Source of the DNA: Symmetrospora coprosmae
Lineage: Eukaryota; Basidiomycota; Cystobasidiomycetes; Symmetrosporaceae
Length of the DNA stretch: 64,000 nt
Direction of reading: 5' to 3'
Assembly: GCA_008802785.1 (NCBI GenBank)
Contig: VUYT01000002.1
Location: 1-64,000, forward strand
Shown here one piece after another: positions 33,731 through 45,900 of the stretch. Position 1 is the first letter of the stretch, and each line of letters begins with the position of its first letter. Below the pieces are notes generated by a model. The model ran no database searches. It had not been told where the DNA came from and saw only the letters and a list, made by a program, of their open reading frames with translations. The translations under genes and the position numbers were made by a program.

Positions 33731-36353
33731 ATGCAGCAACAGGGCGAAGGGCAGCAGCAGCAGCAAGGACAGGGAGGACAGCAGGGAGGGATGGCGCTGG
33801 ACCCGTCCAGCCTGCATCCCCTGGCCATCCTCATCGACGAGCTCAAGAGCGAGGACGTCGTCCTGCGCCTGAACGCCATCAGGCGGCTGTCAACCATTGC
33901 GCTTGCCCTGGGCGCAGACCGCTCGAGGGACGAGCTCGTCCCGTTCCTGTCTGAGTCGCTCGACGACGAGGACGAGGTCCTCCTCGCTCTCGCCGACGAG
34001 CTTGGGGGTTTCACAGAGTACATTGGAGGGCCGCAGTGGGCCCATCTCCTGCTTGGACCCCTCGAGAATCTCGCTGCCGTTGAAGAGACGCTCGTCCGCG
34101 ACAAGGTGAGGCGATTGTCCAAGGTCGAGAGGCCCTTTGAGTTCCCCAAGCGCGCGAAGGGCGAGGACAGGGCAGCGCGGTTGCAGGGACTCGACGTCGT
34201 GCATGCGGTTGCACACTTTGCTGACGTATCTCTGCTCCATCCCTTGGCCATGCCTCTTGTCGCCCGTCGTCCGTCATCCGTCGCCCTCCTCGCTCACCCC
34301 TGGGGCCTCCCCGCGCGCGTCCCCGCCCCGCCCGCCTACCTGCTGGGTGCCAAATCCCGCTGGCCTGCCTGCGCCTGCGACATTGCATCGACGACACACA
34401 GGCCGCCGAATCCATCAACAGAGTATGTGCCGTGCTCTCACCTCAGCAGATTGTCGAGGTGCACCTGCCTCTCCTGCGCCGTCTCAGCGGAGGGGAGTGG
34501 TTCACGTCGAGATCTTCCGCAACCGCACTCTACGCGAGCGCCTACCCCCGCCTCGACCCTTCCACCGCCGCCTCCTCCGAAGCATCTACCTCGGCAGCAC
34601 CCTCCACAGGGACGCCGTTGCCCCCCGCCGACGTCGCGGCGCTCAGGGAGGAGATGGTCAAGCTCTTTGCGAACCTGTGCACAGACGACACGCCCATGGT
34701 CCGGCGCAGCGCGGCAAAGGAGATGGGCGCATTCACAAAACAGGTCGATAAGGCCACCCTCATCAAAGATATCGTGCCAGTATTCCGGAAGCTCTCGTCA
34801 GACGACCAGGACTCGGTCAGGCTGCTTACCGTAGACTCGCTCATCTCGATTGCAAACGCAATGGACACGTCCGAGTGCAAGACCTACCTGGGTCCAACAA
34901 TGAAGAGCATGGTCCAGGACAAGAGCTGGAGAGTCAGGTACATGGTCGCCGACAACTTTGTCAAGGTGAGGGCGAACTGTAGCAGGCGAGAAGGGCAGGC
35001 CGCTATGGCATGGCACAGCGAGAGTAAAGCTCATCTGGTGCCTCTCTTCCCCTTCACAGCTTGCTGAAGCCGCCGGAGAGGATATTGTCAGGGACGAGCT
35101 GGTCGGAGCATATGTCCACCTGCTGAAAGACCAGGAGGCAGAAGTCCGGACTGCGGCTGCCGGACAGGTGCCAGGTGGGTCCACTTGCCTGACCATCTGC
35201 CTGGCCAACAAGCGAGCTGACATGTGATTGTGCCATCTCTCAGGCTTCGCAAAACTGGTCAACCAGGACATTATTCTCGCCCGCCTCATGCCTTGCGTCC
35301 GCGATCTCTCGACCGACTCATCCCAGCACGTCCGGGCAGCGCTCGGTGCGCAGATCAGCGGGCTCGCGCCCCTGCTCGGCAAGCAGAGCACCATCGACAA
35401 CCTCCTCCCGCTCTTCCTCCAGCTGCTCAAGGACGAGTTCCCCGAAGTCCGGCTCAACATTATCTCCAAGCTCGAGCAGGTCAACTCTGTCATTGGAATT
35501 GAGCTGCTCTCGCAGGCTCTCTTGCCCGCCATCATGCAGCTCGCAGAGGACAAGCAGTGGCGCGTCCGCCAAGCCATCATCGAGTACATCCCCCTTCTCG
35601 CCACCCAGCTCGGCGTCGACTTTTTCGACGAGAAGCTCGGCAACCTCTGCATGGCCTGGCTCGCCGACCCGGTATTCAGCATCCGAGAGGCGGCCACCGT
35701 CAATTTGCGGAAGCTCACAGAGGTATTTGGTACTCAGTGGTCCGCTCAGGCGCTTCTGCCAAAGGTCGTCGCGAATGCTGGCGAGGAGAACTATCTCTAC
35801 CGCCTGACGACTGTCTTTGCTATTACTGTGGGTGTTTGACGGGACACATCTGCGCAGGCGAGGCCCAGCACTCAGCCCTGACGTCACTTGGCATTCGCCC
35901 GCTCGACTTGACAGACCATGGCACCTGCACTCAACGCCGAAGTCATCCGAGCGCCTACCGGTCCTGTACTTTCGGAAGGCGCGCAGCAGCCGAGCATCAG
36001 CGAGACGATCGTGCACCTTGCCGAGGATCCGATTCCAAACATCCGCTTCAACGTTGCAAAAGCGCTAGAGGTGCTCGCGACGGTCGTTGGCACCCAGCCA
36101 GGAGGGCAGGACGTCGTGAAGGATGCGCTCGTCCCGGCCATCCGGAAGCTCAAGGACGACAGCGATGCGGACGTACGATACTTTGCTGGCAAGGCGCTTG
36201 AGGTGAGTTCCGGATGCGCGAAGGAGCGTCCTGGCTTCGCCCCACTCATTGCTGAGTACGCTCATACCTCTCCAGATCGCAAGTCCGATTGCCGACGGTC
36301 ACACAGCGGGCAGCAGGACAAACACGGAAGACCAGGAAATGACTGATGCATAG
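33731..36353 (+). CDS. TPD3: Protein phosphatase 2A scaffold subunit A
   Basis: Six exons: 33731-34105, 34402-34965, 35060-35174, 35244-35827, 35915-36202 and 36276-36353, about 667 residues. After a Gln/Gly-rich N-terminus the protein is built of HEAT repeats, starting [20 protein letters not shown]. Family-typical phrases include [39 protein letters not shown] and [20 protein letters not shown]. The A subunit holds the catalytic C subunit and a regulatory B subunit together. The first intron is 296 bases, long for this window. An extra Ser/Ala-rich insert ([17 protein letters not shown]) lies near residue 165, which helps explain a length above the usual 590. Confidence 0.95.
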
Positions 36354-36634
36354 ACATAACAAGCCAGCACTACTGACAACGCTGCTCGCGGGCGAAACTT
36401 AGCCAGCATCGATGTGCCTTCCTCTGCGTGTAGGTTATCGCTTCCCGCCTGCTTACGATGCTATACCCCCCCTGGCAGGAGCATTCCTAGAGTCAAGACT
36501 TCAGAAAGTCTGCCACAAGTGCTCGCATCTGAAATTAATGACATGGGCCATTCACTCATACAGATCGCACTTGATCGTGATGATCAAATGATGCTGGATA
36601 ACCAAAGCCAACGTTGACAATTACTACGGCTGCA

Positions 36635-39600
36635 TTACGAGAACCATCCAGAATCGTCTGCAGTCAACATCCTCTTCATGTGTGGGCGCGGCGCCTGGAC
36701 AGCGCCCTCGGGCGTGTTCGACAGGGTGTCATCGCTCGACAAATCTGAGACCATCGAACCGTCTGACTCGCTGCCACTCCCGTCCGCTTTATCGTCTGCT
36801 CCGCCAACTTCCGGCGTCCTTGGCTTGAAGCGTGTGACGGATAGTCCTTGACCCGTCTGCACCACAGTCTCGAAGACCATGCTCGTCACGGGGACAGGGA
36901 GGAACTCCGCAATCGCATCTCGCGACAGCAGCAGGGCAAGCGTAGTCTGCTGAGCCTGCGAGGCATACTGCGATAGATCCTCCTTCTCCTGCTGCAATCG
37001 CTCGATAGCGGTGTCTTTCTCGGCCATTGCAGCTTCGTGAGCGGCATTGCGCGTGGCAGTTGCCGCGTCCTCCAGCTTGCTGATGTCCGCACGCAACGCC
37101 GCCTCTGTTGCTCCGGATGCTTGCAGCTCCGCTGAGAACGACCGGACTTGCGCCTGGAGGTCCTCCTTGGTATGACGCAATTCGCGAAGCGAACCGCCGC
37201 TGGCATGGACAGCTGCTTGAGCATCGCGCAAGAGGCCCTCGAGCTCCGGGACTTTATGATCCTGCCATGAGCGGGACGAAATAATCAGGATGCAGACTAA
37301 GCGCAGCCATCTGCATACGATTCTCAGCTTACTCTGCTGCGGAGCTGGTGCTCCAAGCCGCTTGCTTTGGCTTGCAGACCCGCCTCGCTCTGCTTGAATC
37401 TGACAACCTCCGATTGGCGCTCTTTGCCGACTTCCTGGAGCTTCTGCCGTGCTTCGGCAAGTTCCTCCCGGAGGCCCCCTTTCTCTGCATTGGCCTGCTC
37501 GGCTTTCGTGCGCATGATGGCCAGTTCCGTCTCGATGCCACCCGTAACGGTCGCCTGTTCCGCCTGTAGACGTTCCCGCTCTTTGGCCTCCTCATCCATG
37601 GCTGTGGCGCGGTTGAGGAGCTCCGAGCGGAGCGCGTCGACCTGCTTGTCGCGAGTCTGCAAGGCCGTGCGCAGATGCGCAATTTCGCTGTCGAAACGAC
37701 GTCGCTCGAACTCGAAGAGCTCCTCCCTTGATGCTTTCTCTGCCGTAACGCCGGCCTTCTCCGCTCGCAACTGACCCAACGAGACCTGGAGGTCTTGCTT
37801 CTCTTGCAAGAGGTCGAGGTATGCCTGCTTGCTGGACGACATGCTATCAAAGGTCTCCCGAAGATGGAGCTCGGTCTCCATAATCTGTGCCTTCATCGAC
37901 CTGAGCACTTCCTCCTGGCTTGCGACTGTTTGCGCTGATGTATCAGGTTGCCGGAGGATCTGCTGCTTCGTCCATTCGTCCAACTTAGATAGGACATGGT
38001 TGACGAGGCTCTCTTTCGTGGTCTCCGAGAGTGTCTCTACCAGCTCCTTCTCTCGGGCCACGGCGGTCAGAAGCGGCTCTAGCCGTGCGACAACCGCATT
38101 GGCAACCTCTTGTTCGTCGCTGGCAAGCCGTGGCGCGCAAAGGTCAACATCGCTAACATGTGCGAAAGCGGCAGCGATGGTGTGCTCACCCGTAACTGTC
38201 CAGCCGGCCTTTGACCCCCTCAGCCACGCGTTTGACCAGCGTGTCTACATCCAGCGCGGACTGCGCTGACTGCATAATCTGTACAGCATGCGAGATAGCA
38301 TCTTCTACGCGTGCCAGGTGTCGCTCATCTGCAGATCCTTGATCGCCTGCCGATGGAGGCCGAGCCTGGAGCATGTCGATCAATGTCTCGATGGAGACCT
38401 CGCTCCGTTTGGTAAACTGCGAAAGCATTTCCTGTGTGTCGTGGACAGCACTGAGCACTGCTTGGCTTAGCGGTGAATTTGCCCTGCCTCCCGCTCCACT
38501 GCCATCCCCCGCTGCAATTGAGATTGAGCTGCGCAAAGGCAGCTCATCCTTGATGGCGTCGACAATGGACATAGTCAGACGCTCCTGTGCATTGGCGGAG
38601 AGTGCTGGAGGAGGCAGTGGAGTTGAGTTACTGAAGACGTCGAGGCGCAATGCATCGATCTTGCGGTCCAGAATGGCCTCGAAGATCTTCCAAGATTGTC
38701 GGAGATACTGCTTCGGCACCTGCGATCTGTAGTCAAAGTCCGATCCTGAGGCACTCTCGTCATCACTTGCGGCTTCCTGAGCTTTGCTTTCGTCGGAGGG
38801 CCGAGATGCGGTCGGCGAGCCAGCCCGTGACATGCTGTCGTCGAGAAGTGGTCCGCTGTCGCCGGCTGTAAGAGGCTCCTCTGACTGGTGCTGCGGGAAT
38901 AGTCCGGCGGAGTCAGCAGGCGCCAGAAAGGTCTCGAAGCGCAAGCTCACTTACACTGAGCGGGGTAAGCTGGCGAGATCCACCAAACTCGGATATCGGC
39001 ACCTCCGACGCCAGAACAGTCTGGAGGATCACAGACGGAGATACAGGGACGTCCGTCCTCCCAGACCCGTCGATCCCTGAGCTTGCGCGGTCCATCACGT
39101 CGACAAAGGCAGGCAACGGAGCTCTGCTCCTTGTAGGCGAGCGGAATGCTGCGTTCGCTTGGCCAGCTCCGCCATGTCCGCCAAAAGCATCGGGAATACT
39201 CTGCTTGCGGGGCGAAGCGAATGCGAACTGTTCGAGTGCAGAGCGCAGAGGTGTATTGCGTCCGATGGTGGCAAACGGCGGCAGTTGCGGCGCAGCGTTA
39301 AGAAGCGGAAGCGGGGACAGCGCATCCGTCGGAGACTTCCTAGGTTGCAGCGTCGGCGACGGCGGGAACTTGAAGCTGCGCATACTGTCCATGGCGGGCA
39401 CTGCTTCCTGTATCTCGGTAGTAGCAGAAACGTCTGGCTTTTCGGGTGCCGGCGATGGATCGGGCGAAAGATCCGAGAGCCAGACCTGAAGATCGCTACG
39501 AGGTCGGTTACCATTCGTGCCGAGCTGCGCGGAGACATGACCCGTAGAAGGCAAGTCTTCCTCAACGCCGCAGGAACGAAGGTAGGAGCGGTCGGCGCGG

Positions 39601-42473
39601 GGCGGAAGGCGAATGTAGGCTTGAATTCGCTTGCAGTTGCCTTGAGCTCCGCAGCAGCTGGCCGCAGCGCAGCTGAATTGGCGGAGGAGATTGAGCCAAG
39701 TCGAGACGAGCCTCCCGCATCGAACTTCTTGCCGAAAACAAACTCCGGAGCTGCAGCATTTAAGGCCGCAGCTCTGCGGTCAGGCAGATCTGACGATGCC
39801 ACCGACGACGAAGGGCCGTGGTGCAGGAGGAAAGGTAGCCCGCGCTCTGCTCCGATACTTGACGCAGCCTGGGTGAGCGGCTGCTGCCAGGATGGACGGC
39901 GGGAAGCGGCGAGAGGGTCCTCGTCCGACGGGTTGCTAATGATCTCCTCGCTCTCCTGCCCGGCGAGCCAATTCTCCGGATTGCGGAGGATGGCGACAGG
40001 CGACTCTGAATGGCCTCGACTGCCGCGGTCCGCATTGCTCTGCATGAGAGACAGCGCTATCGTGGCTTGATCTCGGCGATGCAGAGCGCGTTCCTCGTCC
40101 GACGGGTCCGAGTACTCTAGACTGGCTTCTGAACCTGCGGCTGAAACGTCGCGCTCCGATCCGCTGCCAGCGATATGCGCATCGTGCGCAGTCTCCGACT
40201 GCGTTGGCAGTGAGTGTGAGGCGGGCGCAAGCGTGCTGACATCCTGTTGACCCAGACTCGAGAGAAGCTGGTGCAGGTTGGGTGCCGATAGGCTTCTACG
40301 CGGTTCGTGACTGACAGTCAGGAGGCCGTCCTCCGCCAAAGCGACTCGCTGTTCAGCCTCTATCTCGGCGACATCCTTGACGGCCGTCGATGGGAGGGAG
40401 GCGTGTCCAGTAGCACCCTCAATGGCGATGCGCGCTTGAATCGCCGGCAAGCATTCGTCATTGAGAATCTCTTCTGCATCGTCTCCATTCCCCTCATCAG
40501 GCGCGAGCACCGTAACCAGTGCCACGGCACTATTGAAAGTGGTGGGTGTCGTCACAGCTAGACCTGTCGCCGAGTCGAGCCCTCCTTCCCCGATACCGAA
40601 GCCAGCGCTGAGCTCGTGTATACTCAGTAGCTTGGCCGGTCTTGCCTTGTCGGCAGCATGGCCTGTTGCTACATCCTGCCCAGCTACTTCCTCTGCTTCG
40701 TCTTCCTCCACAATGCCGGATGTGGAAGGTTGATAGTCAGACTTTCGGATCTCCAGACCGAATGGGTCCCGTGGACCGAACGGAGGGCCCTTCTTGTCTT
40801 GCGTGTCTCGACTACCGAATGTGAAAACAGGAGCATCCGCTCGGAGTCCTGCGGTACTACCGCCAGACAGATCAGATGACGCGCTGCCTGAAGCCGGGAA
40901 GGCTGCCATCGACATGGTAGCGGCGTGGCCTCTGCGTCGGAAACCTTGCATCGGAGATGCTGAGGGGGACTGGTCTGCCTGTAGAGAGGTGGGAAACGAA
41001 CGACCAGGCAATATCGGCAATTCGAAAGGACGCCGAGAAGCAGTCGGAGATCCGAATGGCGACAGCGGTGGACTAGAGGTGCGCGATGGACCGAAGTAGG
41101 AGAGCGATCCGGTACGTAAGTGCGGTCGCGGGTGGGACCGCGCGGGTCCAGGTCCCGATGATCTGCCTGCTTCACCGACTTGACGATCCGACCACAATGG
41201 AACCGAGTCGATCTGCGCGCAACGGGAGTGGTATGTCAGCTGGGTACTGCTTCAAGACATACAGTAAGCTTGAGACGAACCTGTTTGAGATATTCGCGAG
41301 TGATGCCTAGCGCAGCCAGCTGCTCCTCGTAAAGAGCGTCTTTCAGAGCCTTCCAATCGTTTGGAAGGTATATCTGACGTGTCACGAAGCAAAGAACGAG
41401 GGTTCAGCCGGAGATGAGTCGTGAAGCAGGATATACAGGCTCACGTCGATTGTCTCTGGAAGACCCTTGTCGGCTTCATCGGTATAAGGATCAATGGACG
41501 TCGCTTCCACTGGCTCTCCTGCATCAGCGACCAGTTTGAACGGGTCCTCGAGCGGAGTCCTGCTCCAGATGCTCTTTTTTGGTCTTGCCGCGGCAGCAAT
41601 TGGCTCCTGAACGAGCTCCTCATCTTCCGCATGCTCCTTTGGCAGCTTGACCTTATACTTTCGCGTCTTGGTAAGAGGCAGTCCGAGAGCGCTCAGTAGC
41701 GGGCTCCCGCCGTTGGATAAATTACTGCCGACTGGGCTGGTGCCCCGTGACGAGCCGAGAGGCGATCTTCCCAATGATCCGGAGGTAGCCGAGCGACCCG
41801 GCGGTGCCAGAGTTGCAGCCATACCTCCCAAGCCGAGCAGCTTGCGCGTCACTGACGATGAAGGCGCGCTGCGGTGCTGGCCGGGGCGCTTGATTGGATT
41901 TGCTTCTGCGCCGGTGCTGGCGACCAGAGCCAGCGAGCCGACAGATGTTGTCAATTGCCCCTGTGGAACGATCTGTGCATCCTTCTCGTTTGAAGCCTTG
42001 CTCTGACCAAGCAGGCTCGAAAGTGAGCTATTGCCCGGGCTGAAGCTAGGGACGTTCGGGTTGAGGGAAGAGTTGGCGGGTGACGGTACGTAGCTAGACT
42101 TGGAGACACCGAATGTGGTAGACGCGGAGGAGTTGATGCTGTACGCAGCGAGAGAGGGCGACCCAGCCGGTGGTGTGCCATAATTTGGGGTCTGTGCCCT
42201 GTAGAATGGCGTCTGCTGCCATCCAGAACCCGGCGTACGGTCCGCGATGTAGGGATTAGAGTAGGGAGTAGGAAAGTATCCTTTGAGATGATGAGGCGGA
42301 CTGTCATCTGCTGCACTGCTGCCGTCGCCTTTGTAGCTGTACTGCGGCGACGAGTGCTGAGGCGACCCGAAGTACCCAGTCGCGGCCCGAGGAGGGGAAG
42401 GTCTGTAAGGGTTGTAGTCGCGAGAGTAGGATGGACTGGCATATGCCGATGGCGTACTGCATCCTGCTGCCAT
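36635..42473 (-). CDS. Very large Ser/Pro-rich coiled-coil protein, family not recognised
   Basis: Seven exons on the minus strand keep one frame: 42473-41445, 41373-41281, 41212-39578, 39524-38955, 38890-38190, 38152-37333 and 37261-36635, about 1,824 residues. Residues 1-250 are Tyr/Pro/Ser-rich. A more conserved-looking block follows, with YKVKLPKEH, KKSIWSRTPLEDPF and DIYLPNDWKALKDALYEEQL. A long disordered Ser/Pro middle comes next. From about residue 1,240 the protein is largely coiled coil (for example ELLNRATAMDEEAKERERLQ and EELAEARQKLQEVGKERQ). It ends in an acidic tail. The join at 39577/39525 uses a weak GTTCCT donor and a 53-base intron. A scaffold role at cortex or cytoskeleton is possible but unproven. 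It could be two genes, though frame and phase favour one. Confidence 0.7.
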
Positions 42474-42980
42474 GGTGACGGTGCTGCGTGTAGCTGCAGC
42501 TGCAGCTGCAGCTGCTTACCTCCTAGCGGGAGAGGCTGCGACTGCGACTGCGACTCCGCGCTGGGAGGACCGAGTGACGACGTGCCTGGCTCAGCAGGAA
42601 GGGCACGTCACTGCAGAGGCAGTTAGGCGACGAGCTCTGTAGCTGCCACGCCGTCCTGAGTGCTGCCTCGTCAGGGCAGGCTGCCGTCGTCTCGGGTTTC
42701 GAGCTTCACCAAGGCCAGTCAGTCTTTGACATGAAAATGCACGCCGCCGAATGCGCACGGATGCCGTTTCGTTGCTCCCCATTCCGCTGTTCCGCTCTCG
42801 GACCTCGCCGGCTGCTTGCCGGACCTGTCATTCTTCATTCTTCATCTGCATCAGGCCCAGGGCAGGTCGGAACGGAGCAAAGGGTGCGAGGCCTGGCAAG
42901 TGTGACAGCCAGGGCAACCTCGGCGGCGCTGGATGATAGGCTTCACACACACACAGCTCGCATACACTCATGACATAGAC
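42474..42980. promoter_or_regulatory. Promoter of the coiled-coil gene and 3' end of YTA7
   Basis: The two genes are in tandem on the minus strand. Apart from the AGCTGC repeat at 42492-42515 and nearby CGACTG units, I see no gene. Confidence 0.45.
42492..42515. repeat. (AGCTGC)4 microsatellite in a 5' leader
   Basis: Four tandem AGCTGC units start 18 bases beyond the start codon of the coiled-coil gene, within its leader. AGCT and GCAGCTGC make the repeat self-complementary, so the mRNA leader could fold into a hairpin. Confidence 0.8.
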
Positions 42981-45900
42981 TCAGGCCTGATCCTGCCCGT
43001 GACTCTCCTTTACCTCCTGCACAAACTCACGAGCCATCTCATCCACCTCTGCGATGAGTGCCGTCTTGTCCCACTCCCTCCTCGCTCGCCAGATACAGTC
43101 GTAGCATGCAGCGCGCAGCTGCTCCAGCTCGTCTACAGTGAGCTCAGCCGTCTCGTCGACCAGGAAACGGGAGAGGGATGCCAGCGGGCGTTCTGGGAGG
43201 ACGAAAGGTGGGAAAGGAGCTGGAGGAGGCGACGGAGAGCGTCTCGCTGGAGCTGACGCGTCCGCACCCGCCGATGCCAATGCCACAGGTGGTGCTGGCA
43301 AGGATGCTGGAGGCTTTGGACTGGCAGACTGCCTGCCGTTGACAAGACTGACGAAAGTGCTGAGCAGGTTGGGTGAAGGCGGCTCTGGCACAGTATCGCG
43401 GAGGCCGATCTGCTGCGTCTGCCCATTGATGAGCGTGTTGCGGGCGGTATCTGCATCCACCATGTCCGTGTCGCCAATCCTCGCCCGCTTGGCCCGGTCG
43501 CCCTCGTCTTCACCCGCCGCGCCGTCGATATCTGCCGCCTCTTCTTCCCTTGTCCGCTTTCCCTTGCCCTTTTCGAGCGAGGCCGCACCATCATCCGCTT
43601 GCCCCTTCGCCTTTTCCTTCTCGTCGCGCGACTTGGCCTTCTTCTCCAGCCGGATGCGCGCCCGGTCCGCTTCGCGTTGTGCCATCCTCGTGCACTCGTG
43701 CCGGAATCCTGCGTCGCATGCCTGGTCGACCATGATGCGCGTATTGTTCAGCATCTGATCGGCTTTGCTGATGGTATCGGTCTCGCCATCGTGATAGGCA
43801 TTCTCGACAATGCGGTGAATCTCCTCGAGGAATGACTCGGGCGTGAGGTACTTGTCGCGGTAGAGGCGGCTCTCGATCTTCTCGAGACCGACTTCGTGGA
43901 AGCGGAAGATGGTGACCTTCGGCTCTTTCGATGCAATCGCCTCTTGCTTGTCACCTTCATCGGCGTCCCCGTGGGTCGCTACAGCGCCGTTGACGGGTTC
44001 AGCGCCTGTTTCAGCGTCGCCGTGCGCCGCTTCAACGCCCTCCATGCCGCCGCTCTCGGCATGACCATTGACTTGGGCGCGCTGATCTTCTCCCTTGTCT
44101 GGACCGGGTGCATGCCCGACAGACACGCGCCGAGCAGTCACGACGACCGCTCCGTCCGCCTCGTCATCATCCTCAATGGCGATGATCTCCTTCGTCTTCA
44201 CCGCCGGCGAGCCTTCGTCGTTCTCGTGCACAATCTCAATCTCCGCACCGTCGCCAATTGGCTTCAAGAACTTCTTGAATCGCTTCTTCAGCTCGATCAG
44301 GATCGGCCCTAGGCGGAACTTCAGGTACTCGCGTAGACGAGCATCGTTCTGGGCCTGCTGCTCGAGCTCGGCTGCAGTGGGCAGGCGAGGCGCCAAGGGT
44401 GGCGCTATCGGCAGTACCTCAAGGACACGCTTCTTGCGGGGCATAGCGTCGGGGTAATCCGTAGGCGGCCGTGCCAGGCAGGCCAGGGTCTCCGCAAAGA
44501 AGCCTTGCCGTTGATGCTGCAAGCGAAGCACGCCAAAGAGGGCGTCAGCGCTGTTCGTCACCAAAGTATTGACTATTTACGCGCACCTTCTCAGGCGGTG
44601 CTAGCGCGACTCGATTGTTCCGCAGAAAGCCAAACCAGCTCCTGACATCGCTGCTAATATCCGCAAAGGGCACTTCGGCAACAGCCATCAATAGAATCGG
44701 GTCGGACGGATCGAGACTGTCGAGGAGGCCTTTTATCGTGTTCTTTGACGATTCGCCGACTGCATCCGCCCATCCAGCCAAAGCTGGAATGTATATGATG
44801 GATGGCTTGTGCCGCTTTGCTTCGGTGAAGATTTGGACGATGGCCGCTTCGGGTGACTGGAGTTTGAAAGGAGAGGTCAGCTTGGCTTGCATCGCCCGTC
44901 TCCGTCTTAGGCGTAGTCTTTGGCCTCACCCGTGCGGGATCGCCGACAAGAGTGGCCAGATCTAGCGATTGAACATGGAAGCCTTCTAGATGCTGGAGGA
45001 TAGCGGATCCGATGAAGTTTTGACCCGATCCTTCGCGCCCGGCAATGAGCATGCGTGGCCGGAAGACGCGCAGCGTTTCGAAGGTCTGCATCAGACGTTC
45101 CTGGTCGAAGCCTCCGTCGCCCAACGGCTCGAACTCTGCCTCCGCGAGCACATCGATCTTCTTGACTTCTGGGAGAATCTTGGCGAGAGATGCAATGGCT
45201 TTGTTGAGGTTTTCCCGGAGGAGTGGCTCTAGGTGTGCAGGAAGGGCGGCGGCCAGAGCGGACGTCGAGCGGGCTGTCGAGGGTATGAGGTCTGCCAGGA
45301 TGAGGGATCCAGCAAGTCAGCAAGCCGTCGAGCAGATATGGCAGTCCACACGAGCTCACTTTTGGCAGAGACGATGAAGTCGCGTGCAACGACATCAATC
45401 TCTTCCGGCTTGATCAGCAGCCTGTCCGTCGTCTTGTAGATTTGCGGGTATTTTCGCTGCACGCCGTTCAATGCTGCCTCGGTGCACAAGGCCTGCAAGG
45501 GTTTGTTGTATCGTCAGTGCTGTTACGCGGCAAAAGCGGTCGGTGTGACTTGCCCGAAGATCTGCACCACCGTATCCTTTGGTGAGCTGGGCCAGCTCAT
45601 CGAGGAACTCGGAGCGGATTGGCGGCTCCCACTTCTTGGTGTTAATCTCGATAATCTTCCGTCGAGCTTCTAGGTCTGGTAAAGGGAAGTAAAATTCGCG
45701 GTCGAACCGTCCTGGCCGTCGCAGAGCTGGATCGACAGCATCTGGCCTATTCGTCGCTCCAATGACAATGACCTGCCCACGACCGTCCATGCCGTCCATC
45801 AGAGCCAGCAACGTGGAGACGATGGAGGCATGGATCTGGTCCTGCTTGCTGCTTCGGACAGGCGCTAAGCCATCAATCTCGTCGAAAAAGATGATGGACG

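Noticed and set aside
33464-34834. 456-residue continuous plus-strand open frame
   Set aside because: It only partly follows the PP2A scaffold reading frame, then reads through an intron into a wrong frame.
39095-39554. Arg/Ser-rich continuation of the coiled-coil gene's third exon
   Set aside because: The overlapping frame with HVSAQLGTNGNRPRSDLQVW joins in phase to the later exons and to the rest of the protein, so the Arg-rich reading is a shadow.
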